From JBGTLU01 sp041743935 (GTDB taxonomy: Bacteria; Bacteroidota; Bacteroidia; Sphingobacteriales; Sphingobacteriaceae), in contig JBGTLU010000063.1 of NCBI GenBank assembly GCA_041743935.1, positions 1 through 55,062 on the forward strand: a DNA stretch of 55,062 nucleotides. The letters are read 5' to 3'. Below, piece by piece: positions 1 through 6,958 of the stretch. Below the pieces are notes generated by a model. That model saw only the letters and a program-made list of their open reading frames with translations, did not search any database and was not told where the DNA came from. Position 1 is the first letter of the stretch, and the number at the start of each line of letters is the position of its first letter. The position numbers and the translations under genes are program-made.

Positions 1-1
1 A

Positions 2-832
2 CAACACTTTCTAAAGTCAAGGGTAAGAAAAGCGGGCATTCCTACATTAGACGCATTTATTATTGAAAAACTCCAAATTCCCGTTCCATGTCCAAAAAAT
101 CCCAAAAAATCCCTCGAAATCCAAAAAGAAATTGTTCGTATTCTAGACACTTTTACGGAGATTACAGCGGAGCTTACAGCGGAGCTTACATCTCGTAAAA
201 AGCAGTATAATTACTATCGGGAGCAGTTGTTAATGGTTAATGGTGAAGGGTTAATGAATAATGAAAAAGTGGGATGGAAGATGTTGGGGGAGGTTGGAGA
301 AATCAAACGTGGAGTAGCATTTACCAAAAAACAATCTGAATTAGGGAAATTTCCAGTAGTCGCAAATTCGGCTGAACCTATAAGTTTTCACAATGAGTTT
401 AATAGAAATGGTGAATTTATTGTTGTCGCAAGATCAGGAGCAAATGCAGGACTGATAAGTTATTGGAATGAAGAATTATTTTTAACTGATGCTTTTAGTA
501 TTCATCCCAATAATTCAATTTTAAATACAAGATTTGCATTTTATTTTTTAAAAAAACATCAAAGAGAGGTTCATTTAATGAAGAAAGGAGGTGGCGTGCC
601 ACATGTTAGGGCTTCTGATTTTGAAATCTATAAAATACCGATCCCTTCCCTCGAAGAACAAACCCGCATTGTTTCAATCCTCGACAAATTCGACACCCTC
701 ACCACATCTATCAGGGAAGGTCTGCCGAAAGAGATAGAGTTGAGAAAAAAGCAGTTCGAATATTATAGGGATATGTTGTTGACGTTTCCGTCATTGCGAA
801 CCGAAGGTGAAGCAATCCAGAAAAACAACTAA
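2..832 (+). CDS. hsdS: Type I restriction-modification specificity subunit HsdS (5'-truncated by window edge)
   Basis: HsdS gives a type I restriction-modification complex its DNA target. The frame is open from base 2, so the gene begins outside the window and the ATG at 227 is internal. What remains is the end of target recognition domain 1, the central conserved spacer (ILDTFTEITAELTAELTSRK then QYNYYREQLL, about bases 131-231), target recognition domain 2, and a distal conserved segment echoing the spacer (ILDKFDTLTTSIREGLPKEI, then QFEYYRDMLL). The spacer has two TAEL units as in type IC enzymes. The last 13 or so residues after LLTFP are read from a dispersed repeat at 788-820, so the natural tail was probably replaced. 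hsdM is presumably upstream, outside the window; hsdR lies downstream after a GIY-YIG insertion. Confidence 0.93.
   Translation, partial: QHFLKSRVRKAGIPTLDAFIIEKLQIPVPCPKNPKKSLEIQKEIVRILDTFTEITAELTAELTSRKKQYNYYREQLLMVNGEGLMNNEKVGWKMLGEVGEIKRGVAFTKKQSELGKFPVVANSAEPISFHNEFNRNGEFIVVARSGANAGLISYWNEELFLTDAFSIHPNNSILNTRFAFYFLKKHQREVHLMKKGGGVPHVRASDFEIYKIPIPSLEEQTRIVSILDKFDTLTTSIREGLPKEIELRKKQFEYYRDMLLTFPSLRTEGEAIQKNN
164..187 (+). repeat. Two tandem 12-bp repeats (acagcggagctt) encoding TAEL-TAEL in HsdS
   Basis: Two exact 12-bp units occupy 164-175 and 176-187, and aca of a third follows. They sit in frame in the HsdS spacer. In the EcoR124I family, known from the literature, two versus three TAEL units lengthen the spacer and change the gap between the two half-sites of the target by one base pair. 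The match of motif, position and unit length is exact; the effect in this protein is inferred. Confidence 0.9.
788..820 (+). repeat. Dispersed hairpin repeat, copy 1, inside the hsdS 3' end
   Basis: This copy runs from ccgtcattgcga to gaagcaatccag. Its core is acc-gaa-ggt, so the central arms pair (ACC with GGT). The outer arms attgc and gcaat also pair. It is read as the last residues of HsdS before the stop at 830-832. Confidence 0.85.
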
Positions 833-860
833 AATGGCAAAGAATATGAAAATACCAGTG

Positions 861-894
861 CTGGATTGCTTCGGGCATAGCCCTCGCAATGACG
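861..894 (-). repeat. Dispersed hairpin repeat, copy 2 (inverted)
   Basis: This is a 34-bp copy in inverted orientation, identical base for base to copy 5 at 1288-1321. The core arms are GGGC and GCCC around TAT. Confidence 0.85.
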
Positions 895-933
895 TGCAGC
901 AAGACCTTCCGTCATTGCGAGCATTGTGCCTTC

Positions 934-965
934 CGTCATTGCGAGCCACAGGCGAAGCAATCCAG
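934..965 (+). repeat. Dispersed hairpin repeat, copy 4, left border of the GIY-YIG cassette
   Basis: The copy runs from cgtcattgcga to gaagcaatccag with core GCC-ACA-GGC. A half copy (cgtcattgcgag, 910-921) lies just upstream. This copy is inverted relative to copy 5 on the other side of the GIY-YIG gene. Confidence 0.85.
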
Positions 966-982
966 ATAAACAGCACTATACT

Positions 983-1282
983 ATGATACGGGGAGGAGCA
1001 GTATACATTATGGCAAGTAAACGAAACGGAACACTTTATACTGGTGTTACAGCTGATTTAAAAAGACGAGTTTATGAGCATAAAACAATGCATAATCCAG
1101 TAAGTTTTACAGCAAAATACGCTTGCATTTTGTTGGTTTACTATCAAGGCTTTCACAGTATTGAAGAAGCAATAGCCGAAGAAAAAAGAATAAAAGGCGG
1201 CAATAGAAAAAATAAATTAAAATTAATAGAAACCATGAATCCCGAGTGGAATGATTTATGGGAAGAAATAAAAGAATGGTAA
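983..1282 (+). CDS. Small GIY-YIG nuclease-domain protein, repeat-flanked
   Basis: The 99-residue protein is a stand-alone GIY-YIG domain of the UPF0213/YhbQ-like type. It has GGAVYIM at residues 4-10, LYTGV shortly after, an arginine-rich helix (DLKRRVYEHK), and a glutamate-rich helix (EEAIAEEKRIKGGNRKNK). I chose ATG 983 because it gives the usual compact start MIRGGAVYIM. An ATG at 926 lies inside the flanking repeat region, and 1010 would remove the motif. Domain proteins of this family cut DNA through one metal ion, but single-domain members mostly lack a proven target. The gene separates hsdS from hsdR and lies between inverted copies of the dispersed repeat, which suggests insertion as a unit. 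Confidence 0.88.
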   Translation: MIRGGAVYIMASKRNGTLYTGVTADLKRRVYEHKTMHNPVSFTAKYACILLVYYQGFHSIEEAIAEEKRIKGGNRKNKLKLIETMNPEWNDLWEEIKEW

Positions 1283-1287
1283 CTCAA

Positions 1288-1321
1288 CTGGATTGCTTCG
1301 GGCATAGCCCTCGCAATGACG
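1288..1321 (-). repeat. Dispersed hairpin repeat, copy 5 (inverted), right border of the GIY-YIG cassette
   Basis: This 34-bp copy is identical to copy 2. It starts 5 bp after the GIY-YIG stop codon and ends 22 bp before the hsdR start, so it lies in the hsdR leader. Confidence 0.85.
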
Positions 1322-1343
1322 TAAAACAAAACGAGAAATAAAA

Positions 1344-4300
1344 ATGAGCAATTATAAACCCATAGTAGAATCAAATAACTTCATCGTTCTTGATAAGTTT
1401 ACCAAGTTTTTAGAGTTAAATGAGGCGCCTGCTGTCTATCAAACTGAATCAGACCTTGAACGTGAATTTATCCAAGACCTAGTTAATCAAGGTTATGAAA
1501 ACCCATTAAGCCTAAACACCCCTGAAGCCATGTTGGCGAATGCAAGGTTGCAACTTCAAACGCTTAACAATATGACATTTTCAGATGCTGAATGGTCTCG
1601 TTTTGTGGAAGAGTATTTAGATAAGCCAAGTGATAACCTTGTTGAGAAAACCAGAAAAATACACGAAAACTATATCTACGATTTTATTTTTGATGATGGA
1701 CATATCCAAAACATTTACTTAGTAGATAAAAAGAATGTTACCAGAAATAAAGTACAGGTAATCAAACAATTTGAACAAAAAGGAACTCATGCCAATCGTT
1801 ATGATGTAACTATTTTAGTGAATGGTTTACCTCTTGTACAGGTCGAACTAAAAAAACGTGGGATTGCTATCCGTGAAGCGTTTAATCAAGTACATCGTTA
1901 TACCAAAGAGAGTTTTAACAGCGGCAATTCACTCTTTAAATACATTCAGATTTTTGTGATTTCCAATGGTACTGACAGCCGATATTTTGCGAACACAGTT
2001 GAGCGAAGCAAAAACAGTTTTGACTTTACAATGAACTGGGCAAAGGCTGACAATGCTCTGATTAAAGACCTCAAAGATTTTACAACAACATTTTTTGATA
2101 AACGCACACTTTTAAATGTCTTGCTCACTTATTCAGTATTTGATACAAGTGATGCGTTGCTCGTCATGAGACCCTATCAAATTGCAGCAACGGAGAGAAT
2201 TTTGTGGAAGATAGAAAGTTCGTATCAAGCCAAAAGATGGTCGGAAACAGAAGGTGGCGGCTATATTTGGCACACCACAGGCTCAGGAAAAACATTGACC
2301 AGTTTTAAAGCAGCAAGATTAGCAACTCAACTTGATTTCATTGATAAGGTATTCTTTGTTGTTGACCGTAAAGACTTGGACTATCAAACAATGAAAGAAT
2401 ATCAAAGATTCTCTCCCGATAGTGTTAACGGTTCTGATAGCACAGCAGGATTAAAGAGAAACATTGAAAAAGATGATAATAAAATAATAGTTACCACTAT
2501 TCAGAAGCTGAATCACCTGATGAAAAGTGAAAATGATTTAGCCATTTATCAAAAGCAAGTTGTTTTTATATTTGACGAAGCACACCGTTCCCAATTTGGT
2601 GAAGCACAAAAGAACCTGAAAAAGAAGTTTAAAAAGTTCTATCAATTCGGTTTTACAGGCACTCCAATATTTCCAGAAAATGCTTTAGGTGCAGAAACTA
2701 CAGCAAGTGTATTTGGTCGTGAATTGCACTCTTATGTCATTACGGATGCCATTAGAGATGAAAAAGTTCTGAAATTTAAAGTTGATTACAATGATGTTCG
2801 ACCTCAATTTAAGAGTTTAGAAACAGAAATTGATGAGAAAAAATTAAGTGCAGCAGAAAACAAAACAGCTTTGCTACATCCTGCTCGTATTAAAGAAATT
2901 TCTCAATACATCTTACAAAATTTCAGGTTAAAAACCCATAGAAATCAAGGAAGTAACAAAGGCTTTAATGCCATGTTTGCAGTAAGCAGTGTGGATGCAG
3001 CAAAATGTTATTATGAGGAATTAAACAAGCTACAAAAAGAGAGTGAGAAGCCACTCAAAATTGCAACAATATTTTCTTTTGCAGCTAATGAAGAACAAGG
3101 TGCTATTGGCGAAATACTTGAAGAAAGTTTCGAACCTTCTGCAATGGATGTTAGTGCCAAGGAGTTTTTAACAAAAGCGATCAATGATTACAATGTGATG
3201 TTCAAAATGAACTTTAACATTGATAGCAAAGGTTTCCAAGATTATTATCGAGACCTTGCTAAACGTGTAAAGAACAAAGAAGTTGACCTAATCATTGTAG
3301 TCGGCATGTTCCTTACTGGTTTTGATGCACCAACACTAAACACCATATTTGTTGATAAAAACCTACGTTATCACGGTTTAATTCAAGCCTTTTCACGAAC
3401 AAACAGAATTTATGATGCAACAAAGACCTTTGGAAACATTGTTACCTTCCGTGATTTAGAAAAAGCGACTATTGATGCAATTACGCTCTTCGGTGATAGC
3501 AATACTAAAAATGTGGTTCTTGAAAAGAGCTACAAAGAATATTTAGAAGGCTTTACGGACATTGTTACAGGTGAAGCACGCAGAGGTTATGTAGAAGTAG
3601 TAAAAGAATTAAATGAGAAATTTCCTAACCCTGACGAAATTGTAAAAGAGAAAGACAAAAAGGAATTTGCAAAACTATTCGGAGAGTATTTGAGAGTAGA
3701 AAACATACTCCAGAACTACGATGAATTCAATCACCTTAAAGAATTTCAAGCAATTGACATAAATAATCCTGAGGAAATTGAAGAATTTAAAAAAGCTCAT
3801 TTTGTGACAGATGAGGATATCGCCACAATGCAAAAAATTGAATTGCTCAAAGAAAGGACAGTTCAGGATTACCGTTCAACCTACAATGACATACGAGATT
3901 GGTTAAGACGTGAAAAAAGCAGCAAGGAATCAGAAGAATCTATAATCGATTGGGACGATGTTGTATTTGAGGTTGACTTACTAAAATCACAAGAAATAAA
4001 CCTTGACTACATTCTTGAATTGATTTTTGAGCATAACAAAAAGACCAAGGATAAAGCTACCCTCATTGAAGAAATCCGTAGGGTTATTCGTGCAAGTGTA
4101 GGCAACAGAGCAAAGGAAAGTTTAGTAGTAGATTTTATTAATGAAACTGAACTTGATAAACTTCAAGACAAAGCGAATGTTATAGATTCGTTTTTTGCAT
4201 TTGCTCAAAGCAAGCAGAAAGCGGAAGCATTGGAATTAATCACAGAAGAAAATTTAAATGTAGAAGAAGCAAAGCGTTACATAACAACTTCTTTGAAGCG

Positions 4301-4451
4301 AGAATATGCAAGTGAAAACGGAACAGAATTAAATGCTCTTTTACCGAAAATGAGTCCTCTAAATCCTCAGTATTTGACTAAGAAGCAAAGTGTTTTTCAA
4401 AAGCTAGTTTCTTTTGTAGAGAAGTTTAAAGGAGTTGGAGGACAACTATAA
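1344..4451 (+). CDS. hsdR: Type I restriction endonuclease/translocase subunit HsdR
   Basis: HsdR is the motor and nuclease subunit of a type I restriction enzyme; it pulls DNA past the bound complex and cuts when blocked. The 1035-residue protein has a PD-(D/E)xK nuclease near the N terminus (D154, then VELKK with E168 and K170). It also has a Walker A loop TTGSGKT (about 311-317), DEAH (about 411-414), FTGTP motif III and the late helicase motif QAFSRTNR. A helical C-terminal region that docks on the methyltransferase follows. The length and the nuclease residue numbers are within a few positions of EcoR124I, which together with the TAEL spacer in HsdS argues for the type IC family. No frameshift or missing motif is visible. 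Confidence 0.96.
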   Translation: MSNYKPIVESNNFIVLDKFTKFLELNEAPAVYQTESDLEREFIQDLVNQGYENPLSLNTPEAMLANARLQLQTLNNMTFSDAEWSRFVEEYLDKPSDNLVEKTRKIHENYIYDFIFDDGHIQNIYLVDKKNVTRNKVQVIKQFEQKGTHANRYDVTILVNGLPLVQVELKKRGIAIREAFNQVHRYTKESFNSGNSLFKYIQIFVISNGTDSRYFANTVERSKNSFDFTMNWAKADNALIKDLKDFTTTFFDKRTLLNVLLTYSVFDTSDALLVMRPYQIAATERILWKIESSYQAKRWSETEGGGYIWHTTGSGKTLTSFKAARLATQLDFIDKVFFVVDRKDLDYQTMKEYQRFSPDSVNGSDSTAGLKRNIEKDDNKIIVTTIQKLNHLMKSENDLAIYQKQVVFIFDEAHRSQFGEAQKNLKKKFKKFYQFGFTGTPIFPENALGAETTASVFGRELHSYVITDAIRDEKVLKFKVDYNDVRPQFKSLETEIDEKKLSAAENKTALLHPARIKEISQYILQNFRLKTHRNQGSNKGFNAMFAVSSVDAAKCYYEELNKLQKESEKPLKIATIFSFAANEEQGAIGEILEESFEPSAMDVSAKEFLTKAINDYNVMFKMNFNIDSKGFQDYYRDLAKRVKNKEVDLIIVVGMFLTGFDAPTLNTIFVDKNLRYHGLIQAFSRTNRIYDATKTFGNIVTFRDLEKATIDAITLFGDSNTKNVVLEKSYKEYLEGFTDIVTGEARRGYVEVVKELNEKFPNPDEIVKEKDKKEFAKLFGEYLRVENILQNYDEFNHLKEFQAIDINNPEEIEEFKKAHFVTDEDIATMQKIELLKERTVQDYRSTYNDIRDWLRREKSSKESEESIIDWDDVVFEVDLLKSQEINLDYILELIFEHNKKTKDKATLIEEIRRVIRASVGNRAKESLVVDFINETELDKLQDKANVIDSFFAFAQSKQKAEALELITEENLNVEEAKRYITTSLKREYASENGTELNALLPKMSPLNPQYLTKKQSVFQKLVSFVEKFKGVGGQL

Positions 4452-4554
4452 TTAATGACAAGCAAAGAAAATGAATAGCCAGCCCAACAGCCACACACAT
4501 TGCCAAGCGGAGAGCGTTGGCGGTCATACTGCTAGGTCGGTGTAGTAAATAGTC

Positions 4555-5010
4555 TTAATTCTCGACTTTTTGACTGCCAATTTGAAATTGCTTAGGGTCA
4601 ATTATCGGCATAACTGCACCATGTAAGAAAGTCCCTTTAAAAGTTGAAAACATTACTCCTCTGGTGGTAGATAAGGAAATAATATTCAAAGTTTCTATCA
4701 ATCGTGGTGGTATATTTACTTTCCCATCAGCTTCAACCTTTATTACATCTTCAAAGTTTACAATTTCAAAAATGCAACTTACCGACAATGCACCCAGAAC
4801 GATAGGATGGTCATCATTTTTAATCTCAACGTGCACAATCACAAAAACAAGTTTTTTTCCTGCATCTACACGACTTTCAATACTTATATTGAAATTAAAA
4901 TTGGCTATTGGAGTATTTGGAATAATAGGTAAATTCAATGAGCTTTGTAGCAACTCAATAGCTCTTATCTGCATTTCAACATTAAAATCTTTATTTTCAA
5001 TTTTAGCCAT
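4555..5010 (-). CDS. SecB-like chaperone of a toxin-antitoxin-chaperone module
   Basis: The 151-residue protein matches the SecB fold pattern. It has a beta-rich N-terminal half (FNFNISIESRVDAGKK, LVFVIVHVEI), a strand set LGALSVSCIFEIVNFEDV, and a C-terminal helix-turn with RGVMFSTFKGTFLH followed by MPIIDPKQF. The last segment corresponds to the SRGTFP...PVNFDALF end of classical SecB. The gene is third in a minus-strand operon and starts one base after the stop of an XRE-type antitoxin gene. This is the order of the Mycobacterium tuberculosis HigB1-HigA1-Rv1957 system, in which the chaperone folds and protects the antitoxin. A housekeeping SecB role is unlikely because of the context and because Bacteroidota generally lack one. 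Confidence 0.72.
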   Translation of the reverse strand: MAKIENKDFNVEMQIRAIELLQSSLNLPIIPNTPIANFNFNISIESRVDAGKKLVFVIVHVEIKNDDHPIVLGALSVSCIFEIVNFEDVIKVEADGKVNIPPRLIETLNIISLSTTRGVMFSTFKGTFLHGAVMPIIDPKQFQIGSQKVEN

Positions 5011-5011
5011 T

Positions 5012-5467
5012 TTATGTTTGATGATATTGTAGATTTGAAATATTCATTACCTTATTTGCCTTAGGATAGTTATTCATATTATTCCCAACAAGATCCAATG
5101 GTGTTTGAATAATAGTTGGATTAACTGTCACATTCCTTTCTACAGTTATGGTCTTATAATCTACTTGAACCTGCTGTTTGCCAAACAATGCAGTTATTTC
5201 AACACCAAGTGTTGAGGCTATCTCCTTCAAGACATCAACTGTGAAGTTTTGTGTTCCACTTAGCCATTTAGTGATTTCAGAGGGATTTTTTCCAACTTTT
5301 TCAGCAAACTGCGACTTATTCCAGCCTTTAGCTCTCATAAAATCTTCAATGCGAGCAGCAAGTTGCATTTTAGTCTTAGTTTGCTCCATTTCTAATGGAG
5401 TAACTTCGTCTAATAATTCTTGCATTTTAGAACTATTATACTTTCTAGCCTTAGTTGTTTTATTCAT
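5012..5467 (-). CDS. HigA-like XRE-family antitoxin with C-terminal chaperone-addiction-like extension
   Basis: The 151-residue protein has an XRE helix-turn-helix at about residues 36-96 (ARIEDFMRAKGWNKSQFAEK, then NPSEITKWLSG). About 55 residues of low-complexity, asparagine- and valine-rich tail follow (TITVERNVTVNP to NISNLQYHQT). Antitoxins dependent on a SecB-like chaperone carry such an extra tail, the chaperone addiction region, so this segment probably binds the product of the next gene. The start codon overlaps the end of the frame-restored toxin gene by 8 bases. Two palindromes upstream of the toxin are candidate binding sites. The pairing with the toxin is inferred from order and overlap. 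Confidence 0.8.
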   Translation of the reverse strand: MNKTTKARKYNSSKMQELLDEVTPLEMEQTKTKMQLAARIEDFMRAKGWNKSQFAEKVGKNPSEITKWLSGTQNFTVDVLKEIASTLGVEITALFGKQQVQVDYKTITVERNVTVNPTIIQTPLDLVGNNMNNYPKANKVMNISNLQYHQT

Positions 5468-5970
5468 TGTTGTAGTTTTTTAAACTTCCTATTAATTCCT
5501 TTTTGTCGGTTGACCAATACAAATCCCGATCATCTATTCGTTTTAATATGCTTTCAGCATATGCCATTATATTTCTTACTTCTTCAGACAGTTTTTCGTC
5601 CTCTTGCCCACTTTATAACAGACTTATCTTTATATCCTCCACCGCCAAGTATTATAGCCACATTTGCAAACCTTATACAATACAACCGTAACTTTTTTTC
5701 ATCATCATCATACAACGCCCAAACCCACTTCCCATATTTCTTAACAAACTCGGTATCTCCTTCGTGTTTAAAGAAACTTTCTCTTGCCCCTGTTGTGTGA
5801 CCGATTTGCTTTAATCGTTTGAGGATGTCTTTTATCTCGTCCTTGTATGACACTAAGTTTTCATCAACAAACTTTTCAAACAACGTTTGTTCTTCACCCT
5901 CTGGAATAATAGAGTAAACCTTTGCCTCGCTGCCGCTGTATGGTTCCATTTCGACAATTTCGTAGTTCAC
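5460..5970 (-). pseudogene. HigB/RelE-like toxin gene with a one-base frameshift
   Basis: As read, the frame ends after 128 residues with the tail ARGRKTV. If one base is removed from the GGG run (C-run at 5607-5609 on the plus strand), the reading continues through KWQEDEKLSEEVRNIMAYAE to DLYWSTDKKELIGSLKNYNN. It stops at 5460-5462, giving 169 residues and overlapping the antitoxin start by 8 bases as expected for an operon. The intact part has LRLYCIRFANVAIILGGGGY, the core-strand pattern of RelE/HigB-type mRNA interferases and phage Gp49-like toxins. The exact toxin class is inferred from the neighbours. The shift may be a real inactivating mutation or a sequencing or assembly error; the uninterrupted downstream frame suggests it is recent. 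Confidence 0.75.
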
Positions 5971-6015
5971 TTTGCTTATTCAGGATTTATGATTAACGCA
6001 TATTTTTGAAGATTG

Positions 6016-6033
6016 TTTCACTTTTAAGTGAAA
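6016..6033. promoter_or_regulatory. Palindrome TTTCACTT-TT-AAGTGAAA, candidate operator of the toxin-antitoxin-chaperone operon
   Basis: There are perfect 8-bp arms around a TT spacer, 46 bp upstream of the toxin start codon on the minus strand. It shares the core ACTTTTAAGT with the site at 6094-6103, one repeat every 74 bp. Two spaced copies of one palindrome ahead of an XRE antitoxin operon suggest autoregulation; binding is inferred. Confidence 0.5.
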
Positions 6034-6090
6034 TTCCGATTGTAAATGTATACACTATTAGGCGAAAAAAGCAAATATTCTATACAAGAT

Positions 6091-6106
6091 TTAACTTTTA
6101 AGTAAA
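6091..6106. promoter_or_regulatory. Second copy of the ACTTTTAAGT palindrome
   Basis: The arms ttaactt and aagtaaa match at 6 of 7 positions around a TT spacer. It carries the same ten-base core as the palindrome at 6016-6033. The rest of the 5971-6188 gap is AT-rich with no convincing gene. Confidence 0.4.
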
Positions 6107-6188
6107 TTACACCTATAATTGACACATATATTCATATATCGAAAGTCCCCACAAACATTCTTACTATTTCCAAAATCACATCCTCCCC

Positions 6189-6246
6189 CATTCAACCCAA
6201 ATCACCCCTTCTTCCGCCATGCATTTAACCAGAGTGTATGCATAAA
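6189..6246 (-). repeat. Displaced duplicate of the crtY 3' end (att-like direct repeat, left)
   Basis: This 58-bp stretch aligns without gaps to 6970-7027 with 6 mismatches. Read on the minus strand it encodes MHTLWLNAWRKKG and a stop, against MHQLWLNAWRKKG at the true end of CrtY. Homology stops sharply at both ends. It looks like a gene end displaced by integration of an element at the crtY terminus. Confidence 0.75.
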
Positions 6247-6261
6247 ATATTAAGATAATTA

Positions 6262-6283
6262 TTGCGTATCGCAATATGCGATA
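6262..6283. promoter_or_regulatory. Overlapping inverted repeats TTGCG-TAT-CGCAA and TATCGCA-ATA-TGCGATA
   Basis: Two overlapping palindromes lie just upstream of the remnant toxin and 100 bp before the antitoxin gene at 6383. The shape suits an XRE repressor site. They probably belonged to the regulatory region of a HigBA pair, now fused to a remnant. Confidence 0.35.
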
Positions 6284-6284
6284 A

Positions 6285-6380
6285 TTTTGTTTCCTAATAA
6301 AGAAACTTTTATCTTCACTACGTGACTTGGATAAAGCAGAGCGTCTAAGAAAAAAATATTTTGAAATTAAAGATAGGTAA
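6285..6380 (+). pseudogene. C-terminal remnant of a HigB/Gp49-like toxin
   Basis: The frame encodes 31 residues ending DKAERLRKKYFEIKDR and a stop, 2 bases before the antitoxin ATG. This resembles the usual tail of Gp49/HigB toxins (FIKKTQKTP...A...RKKEY-like). The frame upstream is closed by stops, so the first two thirds of the toxin are gone. The assignment rests on the tail pattern and on the adjacent HigA-type antitoxin. Confidence 0.5.
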
Positions 6381-6382
6381 TA

Positions 6383-6709
6383 ATGAAAAAGCAAGTATTA
6401 AAAACGTACAGCCTAGATGATATTACTGATAAACACATTGGTAAACGTGGGACAACAAAGCGCGAGGCTTTTGAGAATGAATTACGAATTGATTTGCTTG
6501 GAGAAGCCATCAGACAAGCACGTATAGAACGCAACTTAACACAAGAAGAACTTGGGCGACTTGTTGGTGTTCAAAAAGCCCAAATTTCTAAACTTGAAAA
6601 CAGTTTGACAGACGCAAGATTTGAAACAATAATTAAAGTATTTAAAGCACTTAACGCAAAAATAAATTTCAATGTAGAGATGCTTAATCAAAAAGTAAAA
6701 CTCAATTAA
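6383..6709 (+). CDS. HigA-type XRE antitoxin, orphaned
   Basis: The 108-residue protein has an N-terminal linker (MKKQVLKTYSLDDITDKHIG) that antitoxins of this class wrap on the toxin. A complete XRE helix-turn-helix follows (IRQARIERNLTQEELGRLVG, then VQKAQISKLENS, about residues 45-90), then the typical end FKALNAKINFNV. The start ATG follows the remnant toxin stop by 2 bases. The cognate toxin is truncated, so the protein may act only as a solitary repressor. The gene lies inside the segment bounded by the two crtY-end repeats. Confidence 0.85.
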   Translation: MKKQVLKTYSLDDITDKHIGKRGTTKREAFENELRIDLLGEAIRQARIERNLTQEELGRLVGVQKAQISKLENSLTDARFETIIKVFKALNAKINFNVEMLNQKVKLN

Positions 6710-6789
6710 CCACAAAAAGAAAACCTACTGCTAACTGGCAAGCCTAGGACTACTGTGCAACCTTGACAACTTGAAAAAATGACATTTTT

Positions 6790-6827
6790 CGTATCATAAT
6801 CAAACATAAACGTATCATATCGTATCA
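6790..6827. repeat. Three CGTATCA repeats
   Basis: CGTATCA occurs at 6790-6796, 6811-6817 and 6821-6827 in the gap between the antitoxin and the Fic remnant. CGTATC also occurs in the palindrome at 6262-6283. They may be repressor half-sites; this is weak. Confidence 0.3.
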
Positions 6828-6859
6828 AAATAAATAACAGGATTTATAATTTTAAACTA

Positions 6860-6958
6860 AATATTGATTGGAAGCTGATTAACTTAATTAGCAAAATAGA
6901 CCGTTTTGATGCAAACTGGACAGCTTTTGAACGCAAAGAATTCCGAAAGTATAATTGA
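6860..6958 (+). pseudogene. N-terminal remnant of a Fic-family gene
   Basis: The frame reads NIDWKLINLISKIDRFDANW, then TAFERKE, then ends with FRKYN and a stop. This matches the conserved opening of Bacteroidota Fic-domain proteins (WxLINLISxIDRFDxxW...ERKEG). The catalytic HPFxxGNGR part is absent. No start codon in frame is convincing. It is a relic inside the segment bounded by the crtY-end repeats. Confidence 0.55.

Noticed and set aside
711..976. Two minus-strand frames of about 60 residues with ARNDG repeats
   Set aside because: They are read from the dispersed hairpin repeats and overlap hsdS; no independent gene features.
4664..5032. Plus-strand frame of 122 residues opposite the chaperone gene
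   Set aside because: It is the antisense shadow of a gene with a recognisable fold pattern and operon position.
5460..5610. Programmed frameshift in the toxin gene
   Set aside because: There is no slippery heptamer of the known type or downstream stem evident at the site; mutation or read error is simpler.
6176..6394. Minus-strand frame of 72 residues opposite the antitoxin start
   Set aside because: It is built from the crtY-end duplicate and the toxin remnant and has no family-like sequence. The remnant readings explain the region better.
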